A stretch of 35,191 nucleotides of DNA from an uncultured bacterium (GTDB lineage: Bacteria; Bacteroidota; Bacteroidia; Bacteroidales; UBA932). Numbering within the stretch: the first letter of the stretch is position 1; the number at the start of each line of letters is the position of its first letter. This document shows positions 6,833-14,681 of this stretch, piece after piece. The translations under genes and the position numbers were made by a program. Where the stretch lies: positions 1 through 35,191 of the forward strand of contig CASGCS010000004.1 in the NCBI GenBank assembly GCA_949300025.1. The letters are read 5' to 3'. Below the pieces are notes generated by a model. The model saw only the letters and a program-made list of their open reading frames with translations, ran no database searches and was not told the DNA's origin.

Positions 6833-7945
6833 ATGACAGCAAAACAACTTCACAAATCGGCTTTCGTGCTTGATTCACATTGTGACGCACCGCTTCGCCT
6901 GCTGCGCAACGGTGCAGACTTTGGTGTACGTTGCCAGGAAGGCCATTATGACTTCATAAGAATGAAAGAGGGTGGGGTGGACGCCTCATTCTTTGCAGTA
7001 TATACATCAAATGCACTTGCTCCCGATGAGGCGACGAGAGTTGCGCTCCAGCTTATAGCCAGAATAAACGACGCCGTGTGGAAAAACAGAGACAAGGCGG
7101 CGCTGGCAACTTCTGTAAGGGAAGGAAGAGAGTTGAAAGAGCAGGGACTGTGCGCTATTTATATGGGAATGGAGAACGGCTCTCCAATACAGAAAGACCT
7201 TTCGCTTTTAAGGCTCTTTTATAAAATGGGAATACGTTATATCACCCTTACCCATACCGGAAACAATGAAATATGCGATTCCTCCGGCCAGACGACAAAA
7301 AGATGGGGCGGCGTAAGCCCGTTCGGGAAGAAGGTCATTGAAGAAATGAACCGTCTTGGAATGCTTATAGATGTTTCACATATCTCGGATGATTCGTTTT
7401 ACGACGTTTTAAAATATTCAAAGGCTCCTGTCGTGGCAACACACTCATGCTGCAGGGCATTGGCCTCGCATCCGAGAAATCTGACAGACCAGATGATAAG
7501 AGATCTTGCCGCTGCCGGCGGCGTCCTGCAGATTAATTTCTATCCTCCCTTCCTTAGCGATGAATATGCAGAAAAATTCTGGCCGCTCTGCGATGCTTTT
7601 GATTCGGCACAGGATTACATGAGGGCGCATCCCAGGAACAAAGAGGCTGTTGCTGCATTCAAAAAGGCGGAGAAAGAGATGTTTGCGCTTAAAAGACCTT
7701 CGTACAAACTTCTTGTAGACCATATAGACCATGCAGTAGGTCTGGTCGGAGCAAAACATGTGGGACTAGGCACCGATTACGACGGCATAGAGACAGCGCC
7801 GGTCGGATTGGAAGATGTGAGCAGAATGGAACTCATTACAAAAGAACTTGTGGCAAGAGGCTACAGCGAGGAGGATATAAGAGGTATTCTTGGCGAGAAC
7901 TTCCTGAGAGTCTTCTCAGAGGTGGAAAATCTGGCCTACAGATAG
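6833..7945 (+). CDS. Membrane dipeptidase (peptidase M19, renal dipeptidase family)
   Basis: This is a zinc-dependent dipeptidase that hydrolyses L-Xaa-D/L-Xaa dipeptides. The binuclear metal ligands are all visible: His16 and Asp18 in DSHCDAP, Glu114 in MGMENGSPI, His183 in DVSHISD and His204 in ATHSCCRAL, with the late Asp315 in GLGTDYDG. The length of 370 residues is normal for the bacterial family. There is no signal peptide (MTAKQLHKSAFVLDSHCD), so it is probably cytoplasmic. It is transcribed divergently from the sigma gene, and its last ten bases overlap the 3' end of the convergent menA gene. Confidence 0.93.
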   Translation: MTAKQLHKSAFVLDSHCDAPLRLLRNGADFGVRCQEGHYDFIRMKEGGVDASFFAVYTSNALAPDEATRVALQLIARINDAVWKNRDKAALATSVREGRELKEQGLCAIYMGMENGSPIQKDLSLLRLFYKMGIRYITLTHTGNNEICDSSGQTTKRWGGVSPFGKKVIEEMNRLGMLIDVSHISDDSFYDVLKYSKAPVVATHSCCRALASHPRNLTDQMIRDLAAAGGVLQINFYPPFLSDEYAEKFWPLCDAFDSAQDYMRAHPRNKEAVAAFKKAEKEMFALKRPSYKLLVDHIDHAVGLVGAKHVGLGTDYDGIETAPVGLEDVSRMELITKELVARGYSEEDIRGILGENFLRVFSEVENLAYR

Positions 7946-8850
7946 AAGTCAAGAATAAAGCCTGTACATTGCAGGAGCGTAAAAATTACCACATTGCGGG
8001 AGGTCTCTCCGAATATAGGATTGAGCGCCCTCCCGCTTTTTGTTTTCATTTTTCTCCATACGGTCAAATGCAGCGGAATACAGAGCAGGGGAAGGAGCGC
8101 TGCACAGCGGTAGCCTGCTCCCAGACCGTAAAGCGGAAGCAGTGCGCCTGCAAGTCCTGCCAGCAGGAAGAGCCGTCTTCCTGCCTTTTGGCTGCCCAAT
8201 AACACCACCAGTGTCTTCTTGTTGCTCTCCCTGTCGCCGTAGAAGTCTCTGTAATTGTTCATAACCAGTATGGTATCTACGATAAGGCCGCAGGATACGG
8301 CCGTAATTGCCGCAGTTGCGGTTATGGAGCCCGCTAATATGTAGTATGTAACCGTAACGGGGACTATGCCAAAAAAGAGCAGGACGAGCAGGTCTCCCAA
8401 TCCCATATATGAGAGGGGGCAGGGGCCTCCGGAATAGAGATATGCGAAGAGTATGCAGGCGATACCTATGAAAACAAGTTCGTATCCTGCGTAGAAAAGC
8501 AGCGAGAGACCAATCAGCGAGGAGAGTGTTACAGCAACAGCAATTCCTGTTTTCATCTGCTTTATATCTATCCATCCCTCTACACATACCCTTTTCGGGC
8601 CAATCCTTTCTTCTTTACTGTCTGTTCCCTTTATATAATCCAGAAGATCGTTTATGAAATTGGCGGCAATCTGCATGCCCAATGCAAAGAGCAGGGCAAG
8701 CAGTGCCGGTGCAAATGCGAATCTGCTGTCGCAAAACGCCAGAGATACTGCAATCAAGACGGGTGCTGCCGCTGCGCTCAAAGTCTTTGGGCGGATGGCG
8801 AGCACCCATGCTTTAAATGAATTGGGCTTTATGCGGTTCTCTTCTCTCAT
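7936..8850 (-). CDS. menA: 1,4-dihydroxy-2-naphthoate polyprenyltransferase
   Basis: This integral membrane UbiA-family prenyltransferase attaches the isoprenoid tail to 1,4-dihydroxy-2-naphthoate to make demethylmenaquinone. RPKTLSAAAAPV lies at the N terminus. The first Asp-rich motif is NFINDLLDYIKGTD (Asn67-Asp68-Asp71), and the second, NNYRDFYGDRESNKKT, is near residues 197-212. About eight to nine hydrophobic helices fill the rest. The start codon follows the stop of the serine hydrolase gene by one base, so the two are probably translationally coupled. MenA implies a menaquinone-based anaerobic respiratory chain. The quinone-type PyrD encoded upstream could use the same quinone. Confidence 0.93.
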   Translation of the reverse strand: MREENRIKPNSFKAWVLAIRPKTLSAAAAPVLIAVSLAFCDSRFAFAPALLALLFALGMQIAANFINDLLDYIKGTDSKEERIGPKRVCVEGWIDIKQMKTGIAVAVTLSSLIGLSLLFYAGYELVFIGIACILFAYLYSGGPCPLSYMGLGDLLVLLFFGIVPVTVTYYILAGSITATAAITAVSCGLIVDTILVMNNYRDFYGDRESNKKTLVVLLGSQKAGRRLFLLAGLAGALLPLYGLGAGYRCAALLPLLCIPLHLTVWRKMKTKSGRALNPIFGETSRNVVIFTLLQCTGFILDFYL

Positions 8851-8851
8851 T

Positions 8852-10021
8852 TTAGCCGAGTATTCCAGCCTCTTTCAGAATCGAGTCAATCTTTTCAACC
8901 ATGCTCCATCTGCTCTGGTCGTTCCTGTTTTCAAATACAAGAACCAGAATATTCTTTTCCGGGAAACGGCCGGCATATATCTGAAATCCTCCGTTGTCGC
9001 CTGTATGGTAAACCTTTTTGGGCATTCCGGGCTTTTGCTCTATAAACCAGCCGTATCCGTAAGATGTATAGGGCCTGTTCTGGTAACTGCTGTATGTACT
9101 GCCGGTAACCGTTGTTATCGGTGAGTGGGCTGCCTGTTTGAGTGAGTCAGATATGAGAAGATTGTCGCGCAACGCCTTTTCCCATTTTGCAAATTCATGG
9201 GTAGATGTATAAATGCCTCCGTCTGCCTTGGTTGCAAAAAATGATTCCTCGCCGTAGTCATATTCTTTCCAGGTTGCACCGTTGTCCTCCGTAATATATC
9301 CGTGGGCCATTCTGGGAATCTCTCTGCCGGCTTCGAAATAGACGGTTTCATCCATACCTGCGGGGGTGAAGATGTGCTCTTTCATATACTGTTCAAATGT
9401 CTGGCCGGAAACTTTCTCTATGATGGCGAAGCAGAGCTGGAAGGTGGGATTCTGATATTCGTAGTTGGTTCCGGGCTCAAAATTCAGGTGGTCGAGCTCC
9501 TTGAAAAACTCTATGCTCTCCCTGTCTGTTGCAGTCAGTACAAAATTCCTGTCTTCACGCGGTCTTAGATCCGGAAGGCCCGAAGAGTGTGAAAGAAGAT
9601 GCTTGATCTTGATTCTCTTGAAGAAATCAGCCTTGAATTCAGGAAAATATTTGCTCATATCATCTTCCAGACTGAGCTTTCCCTCCTCATGGAGCTGAAG
9701 AATGGCCATTGCCGTGAACTGTTTGGAAACCGATGCTATGTTGAAGAATGTATTGCCGTCTATTGCAGCACCTGTGTTTAAATCTGCAATGCCGTAGCTT
9801 TTCTCGAATAAGACGGTGTCGCCTTTCAATATGTATACCGAGCCTCCGGGAACCTTTTCTCCATTGTCAATTATTGAATAACGGGCGGTAAAGAGAGAAT
9901 CGAGCCTCTGTGCAACGGGATCCGCTGCATTTTTCTTTTCATTACATGATTGCATAAGGGTCAGTGTTAGTGCAGACAGGCATGTCAGTGCCATTGTGCA
10001 GTTATAAAAAAACTCTTTCAT
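8852..10021 (-). CDS. Serine hydrolase lipoprotein (class C beta-lactamase/DD-peptidase-like)
   Basis: The N terminus is a lipoprotein signal peptide ending in LTLMQS-Cys26, so the mature protein is likely anchored to a membrane facing the periplasm. The penicillin-binding fold shows the catalytic Ser97-Val-Ser-Lys100 (SxxK) and Tyr189-Gln-Asn191 (YxN). A late HTG (YHTGDNGGF) replaces the KTG box, as in many esterase/peptidase members of the beta-lactamase-related family. HLLSHSSGLPD is also typical. The substrate is unknown: peptide, ester and D-amino-acid hydrolases share this architecture, so antibiotic resistance should not be inferred. It lies 37 bp after cinA and directly before menA. 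Confidence 0.88.
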   Translation of the reverse strand: MKEFFYNCTMALTCLSALTLTLMQSCNEKKNAADPVAQRLDSLFTARYSIIDNGEKVPGGSVYILKGDTVLFEKSYGIADLNTGAAIDGNTFFNIASVSKQFTAMAILQLHEEGKLSLEDDMSKYFPEFKADFFKRIKIKHLLSHSSGLPDLRPREDRNFVLTATDRESIEFFKELDHLNFEPGTNYEYQNPTFQLCFAIIEKVSGQTFEQYMKEHIFTPAGMDETVYFEAGREIPRMAHGYITEDNGATWKEYDYGEESFFATKADGGIYTSTHEFAKWEKALRDNLLISDSLKQAAHSPITTVTGSTYSSYQNRPYTSYGYGWFIEQKPGMPKKVYHTGDNGGFQIYAGRFPEKNILVLVFENRNDQSRWSMVEKIDSILKEAGILG

Positions 10022-10058
10022 ATTTCTTGGTTATTCGCTGTATATCAGTATTTGTAAC

Positions 10059-11333
10059 TCAATTGTTTCTGTAATGTTCCAGTATATTTTCTCTTAAAAA
10101 GTTAAGGGCGTGAGATGCAAATCTCTCTATGTTGACATTTCTGGGTGCCTTGAAGTGCAGTTTCTGGGATTTTATTTTTCCTTTTGCACTGACAGCAATC
10201 CATACGGTGCCGACCGGGTTGATTTCGCTTCCTCCTCCAGGACCTGCCACGCCCGATGTAGCCACGGAAAAATCGCAGTTCATGGCCTTGCGCACTCCCT
10301 CGGCCATCTGTTCCACGCATTCTCTGCTTACTGCTCCATATCGCGCAAGTGTTTCGGAAGAGACATTCAGCAGATTTTCCTTTATGCTGTTGTCATAGGC
10401 AATGACGCTGCCTTTGAAATATTTCGAGGCTCCCGCCACGTTTGTTATCAGAGATGCAATTTTGCCGCCTGTGCACGACTCGGCGGTGCATACAGTCATT
10501 CCCTTGTCTGTCAAAAGTTTTCCAATAGCCTCCTGAAGCGAAGATTCACCGTATCCGTATATGGCTTCTCCTATTATGCTTCTCAACTTTGCAATTTCCA
10601 GGTCTATTTCATTTTCTCCACGTTCTCTGTCTACGCCATATATTGAGAGCCTGAGTCTTACACCTAGAATTGTGTTGGGCAGATATGCCAGGTGTATGTT
10701 TTCAGGCAGGTTGTCTTCCCATTTTTCTATCATTTTGCTCAGGGTTGATTCTGGTATTCCGAACGTGCAGACAGTCTTGTGGAAGATATTCTCCATTCTG
10801 AAATGGGAAATTATCTCCTGAATCACCTTCGGCAGGGCATTTTCGGTCTCGAAAGGCACTCCGGGCATTGAAAACAGAAGGTACTCCCTTCCGTCTTCTC
10901 TCCGCATGACAAATTCCATGCAGGGAGCCGTTCCGCATTCATTGAGTATAACCTTGCAGGTGTCGGGAACCATGGCCTGGGCCCTGTTTATGTCGCTGAG
11001 CTCGATTCCACGTGCAGTAAGCACCTTTTCTATTATTGCATATTGCTCTTCGCTCCGCACAAAGCCCTTTGCACCGGTAAATTCGGCCAAAGCATTTTTT
11101 GTAATGTCATCTTTTGTTGGACCGAGCCCTCCGGTAAGTATGACTATGTCTGAAAGCTGTGCGCAATGTCTTATGGTTGCAAATATATCCTCCCTGCTGT
11201 CGGCTGCCGAAATCATTCTTGCAACCTTCACTCCAATGGCATTCAGCGCCCTGGAAATCATGGAAGAATTTGTGTCTACAATCTGACCTATCAGAATCTC
11301 ATCTCCGATGGTGCAAATAGATGCCGTTACCAT
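10059..11333 (-). CDS. cinA: CinA-like protein (nicotinamide-nucleotide amidase)
   Basis: This is a two-domain protein. Residues 1 to about 170 form a MoaB/MogA-like domain (TIGDEILIGQIVDTNSS, LTGGLGPTKDD), associated with ADP-ribose/NMN-related pyrophosphatase activity in CinA. Residues from about 260 to 415 form the PncC-type amidase domain (TAESCTGGKIASLIT, GAVSRECVEQMAEG, ATSGVAGPGGG), which deamidates nicotinamide mononucleotide in pyridine-nucleotide recycling. The length of 424 residues is typical. Its start is 3 bp after the stop of pyrD, indicating one transcript. The 'competence/damage inducible' name is historical, and nothing here suggests competence. Confidence 0.92.
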   Translation of the reverse strand: MVTASICTIGDEILIGQIVDTNSSMISRALNAIGVKVARMISAADSREDIFATIRHCAQLSDIVILTGGLGPTKDDITKNALAEFTGAKGFVRSEEQYAIIEKVLTARGIELSDINRAQAMVPDTCKVILNECGTAPCMEFVMRREDGREYLLFSMPGVPFETENALPKVIQEIISHFRMENIFHKTVCTFGIPESTLSKMIEKWEDNLPENIHLAYLPNTILGVRLRLSIYGVDRERGENEIDLEIAKLRSIIGEAIYGYGESSLQEAIGKLLTDKGMTVCTAESCTGGKIASLITNVAGASKYFKGSVIAYDNSIKENLLNVSSETLARYGAVSRECVEQMAEGVRKAMNCDFSVATSGVAGPGGGSEINPVGTVWIAVSAKGKIKSQKLHFKAPRNVNIERFASHALNFLRENILEHYRNN

Positions 11334-11336
11334 GTC

Positions 11337-12368
11337 TTACAGTCTTTTTGCGAGAAACTTATTGATTTTCTTGGCAAATCCCGGTCCGTTGTAGATGAAT
11401 CCTGTATAAACCTGAATCAGAGAAGCTCCTGCATTGAGCATTTTGAGCGCATCTTCGGGTGTCATGATACCTCCTACGGCTATTATGGGAAGCTGCCCGT
11501 TGGTGTTATTGTGTATGTACTTTACTATTTCCAGGCTTTTTTCAAAAAGCGGCGCACCGCTCAGGCCACCGTCCCCTATCTCGTTTACAAGTTGTTCGGG
11601 AGATTTGAGTTTTTCCCTGTTTCTGGTGGTATTGGTGGCTATCACTCCGTCAAGCCCTGATGCCATTATCAAATCTATAATGGCATCCAGCAGTTTATAA
11701 GGGATGTCAGGTGAAATTTTAAGCAGGATAGGCCGATAGTCGTCGAAATACCGGCGCAGAGTGAGAAGCCTGTCTATAATTTCAGAGAGGTTGTCTATAT
11801 CCTGCAGTTTGTCAAGATCCTTGACATTCGGGCAGGAGACATTTATGGTAAAGTAGTCTACGAAATCGTACAGGAGGGCAAATGATTTTTCATAATCCTT
11901 TGCGGCATTTTCATTGGATGTGGATGCGTTCTTGCTCAGGTTTCCGCCTATGATGCAGTGAGGCTTTACCTTTTTGAGCTGCTCTACGGCATATTTTACG
12001 CCATTGTTGTTTATTCCCATCCTGTTTATTATGGCCTTGTCCTGGGGGAGCCTGAAACAGCGCGGTTTAGGGTTGCCTTTCTGAGCCTTGGGCGTGATTG
12101 AACCTATTTCTACGAACCCGAAACCGAAATTAGATATAAGGTTGTATGAATCTCCGTTCTTGTCGAATCCTGCGGCAAGCCCTACAGGGTTTCTGAACTT
12201 GATTCCGAACACTTCACGTTCGAGCTTGGGATTCCTGTAATTGAAAACAAGTCTTACTATCCGGTCGGCAAAGGGGACATAGTGCATCATTTTCAACATC
12301 CCCATTATTATAGTATGAATATATTCCGGTGAAAAACAGAACAGGAGCGGTCTTATCAGTTTGTACAT
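11337..12368 (-). CDS. pyrD: Dihydroorotate dehydrogenase, quinone-type
   Basis: This enzyme oxidises dihydroorotate to orotate in pyrimidine synthesis. The class 2 (membrane-associated, quinone-using) architecture is shown by the N-terminal helix-forming extension MYKLIRPLLFCFSPEYIH before the barrel. FMN-barrel motifs follow: NPVGLAAGFDKNG, EIGSITPKAQKGNPKPR, NRMGINNNG, INVSCPNV, ATNTT, GGLSGAPLF and AVGGIMTPEDA. The residue at the catalytic-base position is Cys (INVSCPN), whereas class 2 enzymes such as that of E. coli have Ser; Cys is typical of class 1. I placed the start at 12368 (343 residues), as family members begin MYKxxRPxLF. An upstream Met at 12401 adds only 11 atypical residues. 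Confidence 0.93.
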   Translation of the reverse strand: MYKLIRPLLFCFSPEYIHTIIMGMLKMMHYVPFADRIVRLVFNYRNPKLEREVFGIKFRNPVGLAAGFDKNGDSYNLISNFGFGFVEIGSITPKAQKGNPKPRCFRLPQDKAIINRMGINNNGVKYAVEQLKKVKPHCIIGGNLSKNASTSNENAAKDYEKSFALLYDFVDYFTINVSCPNVKDLDKLQDIDNLSEIIDRLLTLRRYFDDYRPILLKISPDIPYKLLDAIIDLIMASGLDGVIATNTTRNREKLKSPEQLVNEIGDGGLSGAPLFEKSLEIVKYIHNNTNGQLPIIAVGGIMTPEDALKMLNAGASLIQVYTGFIYNGPGFAKKINKFLAKRL

Positions 12369-12423
12369 ATTCCAAATTTTACGGCATACAAAATTAATCA
12401 ATTGCTCCCATATTAACTATATT

Positions 12424-12915
12424 TTAATGGAAGAACTCTTCAAAACTGCCGTCGTCGTAGAAGATGGTAACCCGTTTTATTTTGCGTATTTTCCCGGCGG
12501 AGGGCAGGGCTTTTGCGTTTTCTGCATTCTCATCGGGTTGAAAATCGAAATTTACAGTACTATTGTCTTCTTTTTCAAAGAGTAAAGGGCGATTTTCGGG
12601 CTGCGTGCCGGACGTGTCGAAAAGGTCTCTCTGCTCTCTGTCGCTTTCAGGCTTGGGCAAACTCTCCGTGACCCGGGCTACGGGAGGGTTAGGGTAGGGC
12701 TCTCTCTGTTTGTAAGGTTTGCCCTTGCCTGTGAGAAACCAGTCGGCGCTGAGTTCCGGAAATTTGACGAGCAGTTTATATATGAAATCGTAACCTGGCT
12801 TGTTTCTTCCTGACAATATATGTGAGAGACCTGAACGTTGTACGCCCAAAATGTCTGCAAGACGGGCAGGAGTGAGGTTCTCCAGTTCTAAAAATTGCTG
12901 TAAACGGTTATTCAT
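12424..12915 (-). CDS. XRE-family helix-turn-helix transcriptional regulator
   Basis: Residues 1-60 form a Cro/CI-type helix-turn-helix (LENLTPARLADILGVQRSGLSHILSGRNKPGYDFIYKLL). They are followed by FPELSADWFLTGKGKPY, a phrase common in Bacteroidetes regulators of this type. Residues from about 70 to 163 are low-complexity and charged, with no recognisable effector or peptidase domain. The gene is preceded by TTTGTAA-type inverted repeats that overlap its probable promoter, suggesting autoregulation. It lies 55 bp upstream of pyrD on the same strand and may or may not be cotranscribed with it. The target genes are unknown. Confidence 0.88.
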   Translation of the reverse strand: MNNRLQQFLELENLTPARLADILGVQRSGLSHILSGRNKPGYDFIYKLLVKFPELSADWFLTGKGKPYKQREPYPNPPVARVTESLPKPESDREQRDLFDTSGTQPENRPLLFEKEDNSTVNFDFQPDENAENAKALPSAGKIRKIKRVTIFYDDGSFEEFFH

Positions 12916-12916
12916 A

Positions 12917-12983
12917 TTTGTAAATTGTATCGATTACAAAAGTAATGATTATCCGGTTTACAAATGTGATTATTTTTGTAAAC
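12917..12983. promoter_or_regulatory. Probable operator/promoter region of the XRE regulator
   Basis: TTTGTAA (12917-12923) and TTACAAA (12934-12940) form one inverted repeat immediately upstream of the start codon. GTTTACAAA (12956-12964) and TTTGTAAAC (12975-12983) form a second, perfect 9-bp one. A minus-strand TACTTTTG (12944-12937, consensus TAnnTTTG) overlaps the first repeat, so a bound repressor would block its own promoter. A TTTG (12964-12961) lies 16 bp upstream of that box, somewhat closer than usual. Confidence 0.65.
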
Positions 12984-13440
12984 AGTGCAATTTTTCAAAA
13001 AATGCAGATTCAGGGTTCGTTCCTGTTTCAGAATATCTGCAGAAAGGTTTTCTATTCTACGGGAGCTCAAAGTATATCTTCTCATGAGTTGCTATAGATA
13101 AAATATATAATCTGCTGATAATACGAATATAATAAATGTAATCCCCAGTATAAAAGGAGAGTGTTTATACTTTTTTACTTAAAAGTGTAAATCAAACCTG
13201 AGGCAAAACAACCGTATCTAAAGGTTATTACATTGGGTAAAAGTAAGTTATATTTGTAACCATAACTGACATAAGAAAAAGTAATCAAAAAAATTGTCCA
13301 GTAGTACGGTTCAGATAGAAATATTTGCAAACAGAGTTCCATTTATTTACAAGATAACAAACAGCCGAGTTATAAATGTGAATTACATCTGTAAACAAAA
13401 CTCCGTTTTCAAGCGATTTTATCTTCTGCATACATTTCTA
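12984..13440. other. Intergenic region with further TTTGTAA-like sites
   Basis: This A/T-rich stretch has no credible gene. The open frame running into queA from upstream has no family-like sequence before residue 58. Isolated half-sites resembling the XRE operators occur as TTTGTAAC (13253-13260), TTTACAA (13346-13352) and TGTAAAC (13390-13396); the last two form a widely spaced inverted pair. They raise the possibility that the XRE protein also acts on queA or on an unseen small RNA. No tRNA or terminator is recognised. Confidence 0.5.
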
Positions 13441-13448
13441 TACCTTTG
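13441..13448 (+). promoter_or_regulatory. -7 promoter box for queA
   Basis: TACCTTTG fits TAnnTTTG. A weak -33 candidate (TTTT, 13417-13420) lies 20 bp upstream. Transcription would begin near 13454, only about ten bases before the GTG used as the queA start. This supports the internal GTG over any upstream start. Confidence 0.55.
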
Positions 13449-13464
13449 CGGAAAATATTCGATT

Positions 13465-14679
13465 GTGGAGCCTAAAATCAAGATAGAGGATTTCAACTAT
13501 GCTCTCCCCGAGGAGAGGATTGCAAAATATCCGCTGGAAAAGCGCGATTTGTCCAAGCTTTTAATTTTTAAGGACGGAAAAATTTCTGAAGACAAATTTT
13601 ACAATCTGGCGGAGATATTGCCGTCGGATTCCCTGATGGTGTTCAACAATACCAAGGTCGTTCCGGCCCGTATGATGTTCCGTAAGACCAGCGGTGCGGC
13701 AATAGAGATTTTCTGTCTAGAACCGCACTCTCCTTCAGATTATAATCTCTCATTTGCATCAAAGGGTGAATGTGAGTGGAGTGTTGTCATTGGAAATGCG
13801 AAAAAATGGAAGGAAGGACCCCTCTTTTTTTTCTCTAACGGCATGGCTGATGCAGAAAAACTGAACCTGAGGGCGGAACTTGTCCGGAAAAATGAATCCA
13901 TGGCAAGCATAGTGCGCTTTCTGTGGGATACAGATGCCTCTTTTTCAGAGGTTCTGGATATATGCGGCCGGATACCTATACCTCCCTATCTTAAAAGGGA
14001 GACTGAAAGTATAGACCTTGAGCGTTACCAGACACTCTATGCAAGGATAAAAGGGTCTGTCGCCGCTCCCACGGCAGGGCTGCATTTTACCGACAATGTA
14101 TTGAAGGAGATTGACAGCAAGGGAATCGTAAGAATGAACCTTTGCCTGCATGTCGGTGCAGGGACCTTCATGCCGGTAAAAAGCGAGTATATTTCCGGTC
14201 ACAAGATGCATACAGAGCCGTTTTCCGTAACGGTTGAATTTGTGGAGTCGCTGTATAACGCTTTGGGAAACAAAAAAATCATAGCTGTGGGGACAACTTC
14301 GGCCCGTTCGCTGGAGTCTCTGTATTATTGCGGGGTGCACTGTCTGGAACACGGAGACCCATCTTCGGTCTCTCAATGGGAGCCGTACGGAGAACTGCGC
14401 AACCATGATGCAAAGGAAGCCGTAGGTGCATTGCTTGATTATATGAAAAACAATGGATTGCAGCAGTTCAAGGCAAGAACTTCTATTATAATTGTTCCAT
14501 CTTACAGTTTCAGGATAATAGACATACTGGTTACAAACTTTCACCAGCCCCAAAGTACGCTGCTGCTGCTGATTTCTGCATTTACCGGCGGGGAGAGGTG
14601 GCGTGACATTTACAGTTATGCTCTGGGGCATGGCTTTAGGTTCCTCAGTTATGGCGACAGTTCGGTCCTGTTCCGGTAA
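13465..14679 (+). CDS. queA: tRNA preQ1(34) S-adenosylmethionine ribosyltransferase-isomerase
   Basis: QueA transfers and isomerises the ribosyl moiety of S-adenosylmethionine onto preQ1 at the tRNA wobble base, making epoxyqueuosine. Recognisable blocks are IEDFNYALPEERIAKYPLEKRD at the N terminus, MVFNNTKVVPARM, GRIPIPPYLKR, YQTLYA, AAPTAGLHFT, HVGAGTFMPV, and the C-terminal VTNFHQPQSTLLLLISAF. The frame is open to 13294, but homology starts at the GTG codon 13465 (VEPKIKIEDF), giving 404 residues. A promoter box ending at 13448 also argues for this start. The gene ends two bases from the convergent DUF255 gene, with no terminator visible between them. Confidence 0.93.
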   Translation: MEPKIKIEDFNYALPEERIAKYPLEKRDLSKLLIFKDGKISEDKFYNLAEILPSDSLMVFNNTKVVPARMMFRKTSGAAIEIFCLEPHSPSDYNLSFASKGECEWSVVIGNAKKWKEGPLFFFSNGMADAEKLNLRAELVRKNESMASIVRFLWDTDASFSEVLDICGRIPIPPYLKRETESIDLERYQTLYARIKGSVAAPTAGLHFTDNVLKEIDSKGIVRMNLCLHVGAGTFMPVKSEYISGHKMHTEPFSVTVEFVESLYNALGNKKIIAVGTTSARSLESLYYCGVHCLEHGDPSSVSQWEPYGELRNHDAKEAVGALLDYMKNNGLQQFKARTSIIIVPSYSFRIIDILVTNFHQPQSTLLLLISAFTGGERWRDIYSYALGHGFRFLSYGDSSVLFR

Positions 14680-14681
14680 AC

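Noticed and set aside
6689..6853. Upstream extension of the ECF sigma gene
   Set aside because: The frame is open, but the extra residues are unlike sigma region 1/2 and overlap the divergent dipeptidase start.
8852..10021. Serine hydrolase as an antibiotic-resistance beta-lactamase
   Set aside because: The SxxK and YxN motifs are shared with many peptidases and esterases, and the HTG box and lipoprotein anchor do not indicate resistance.
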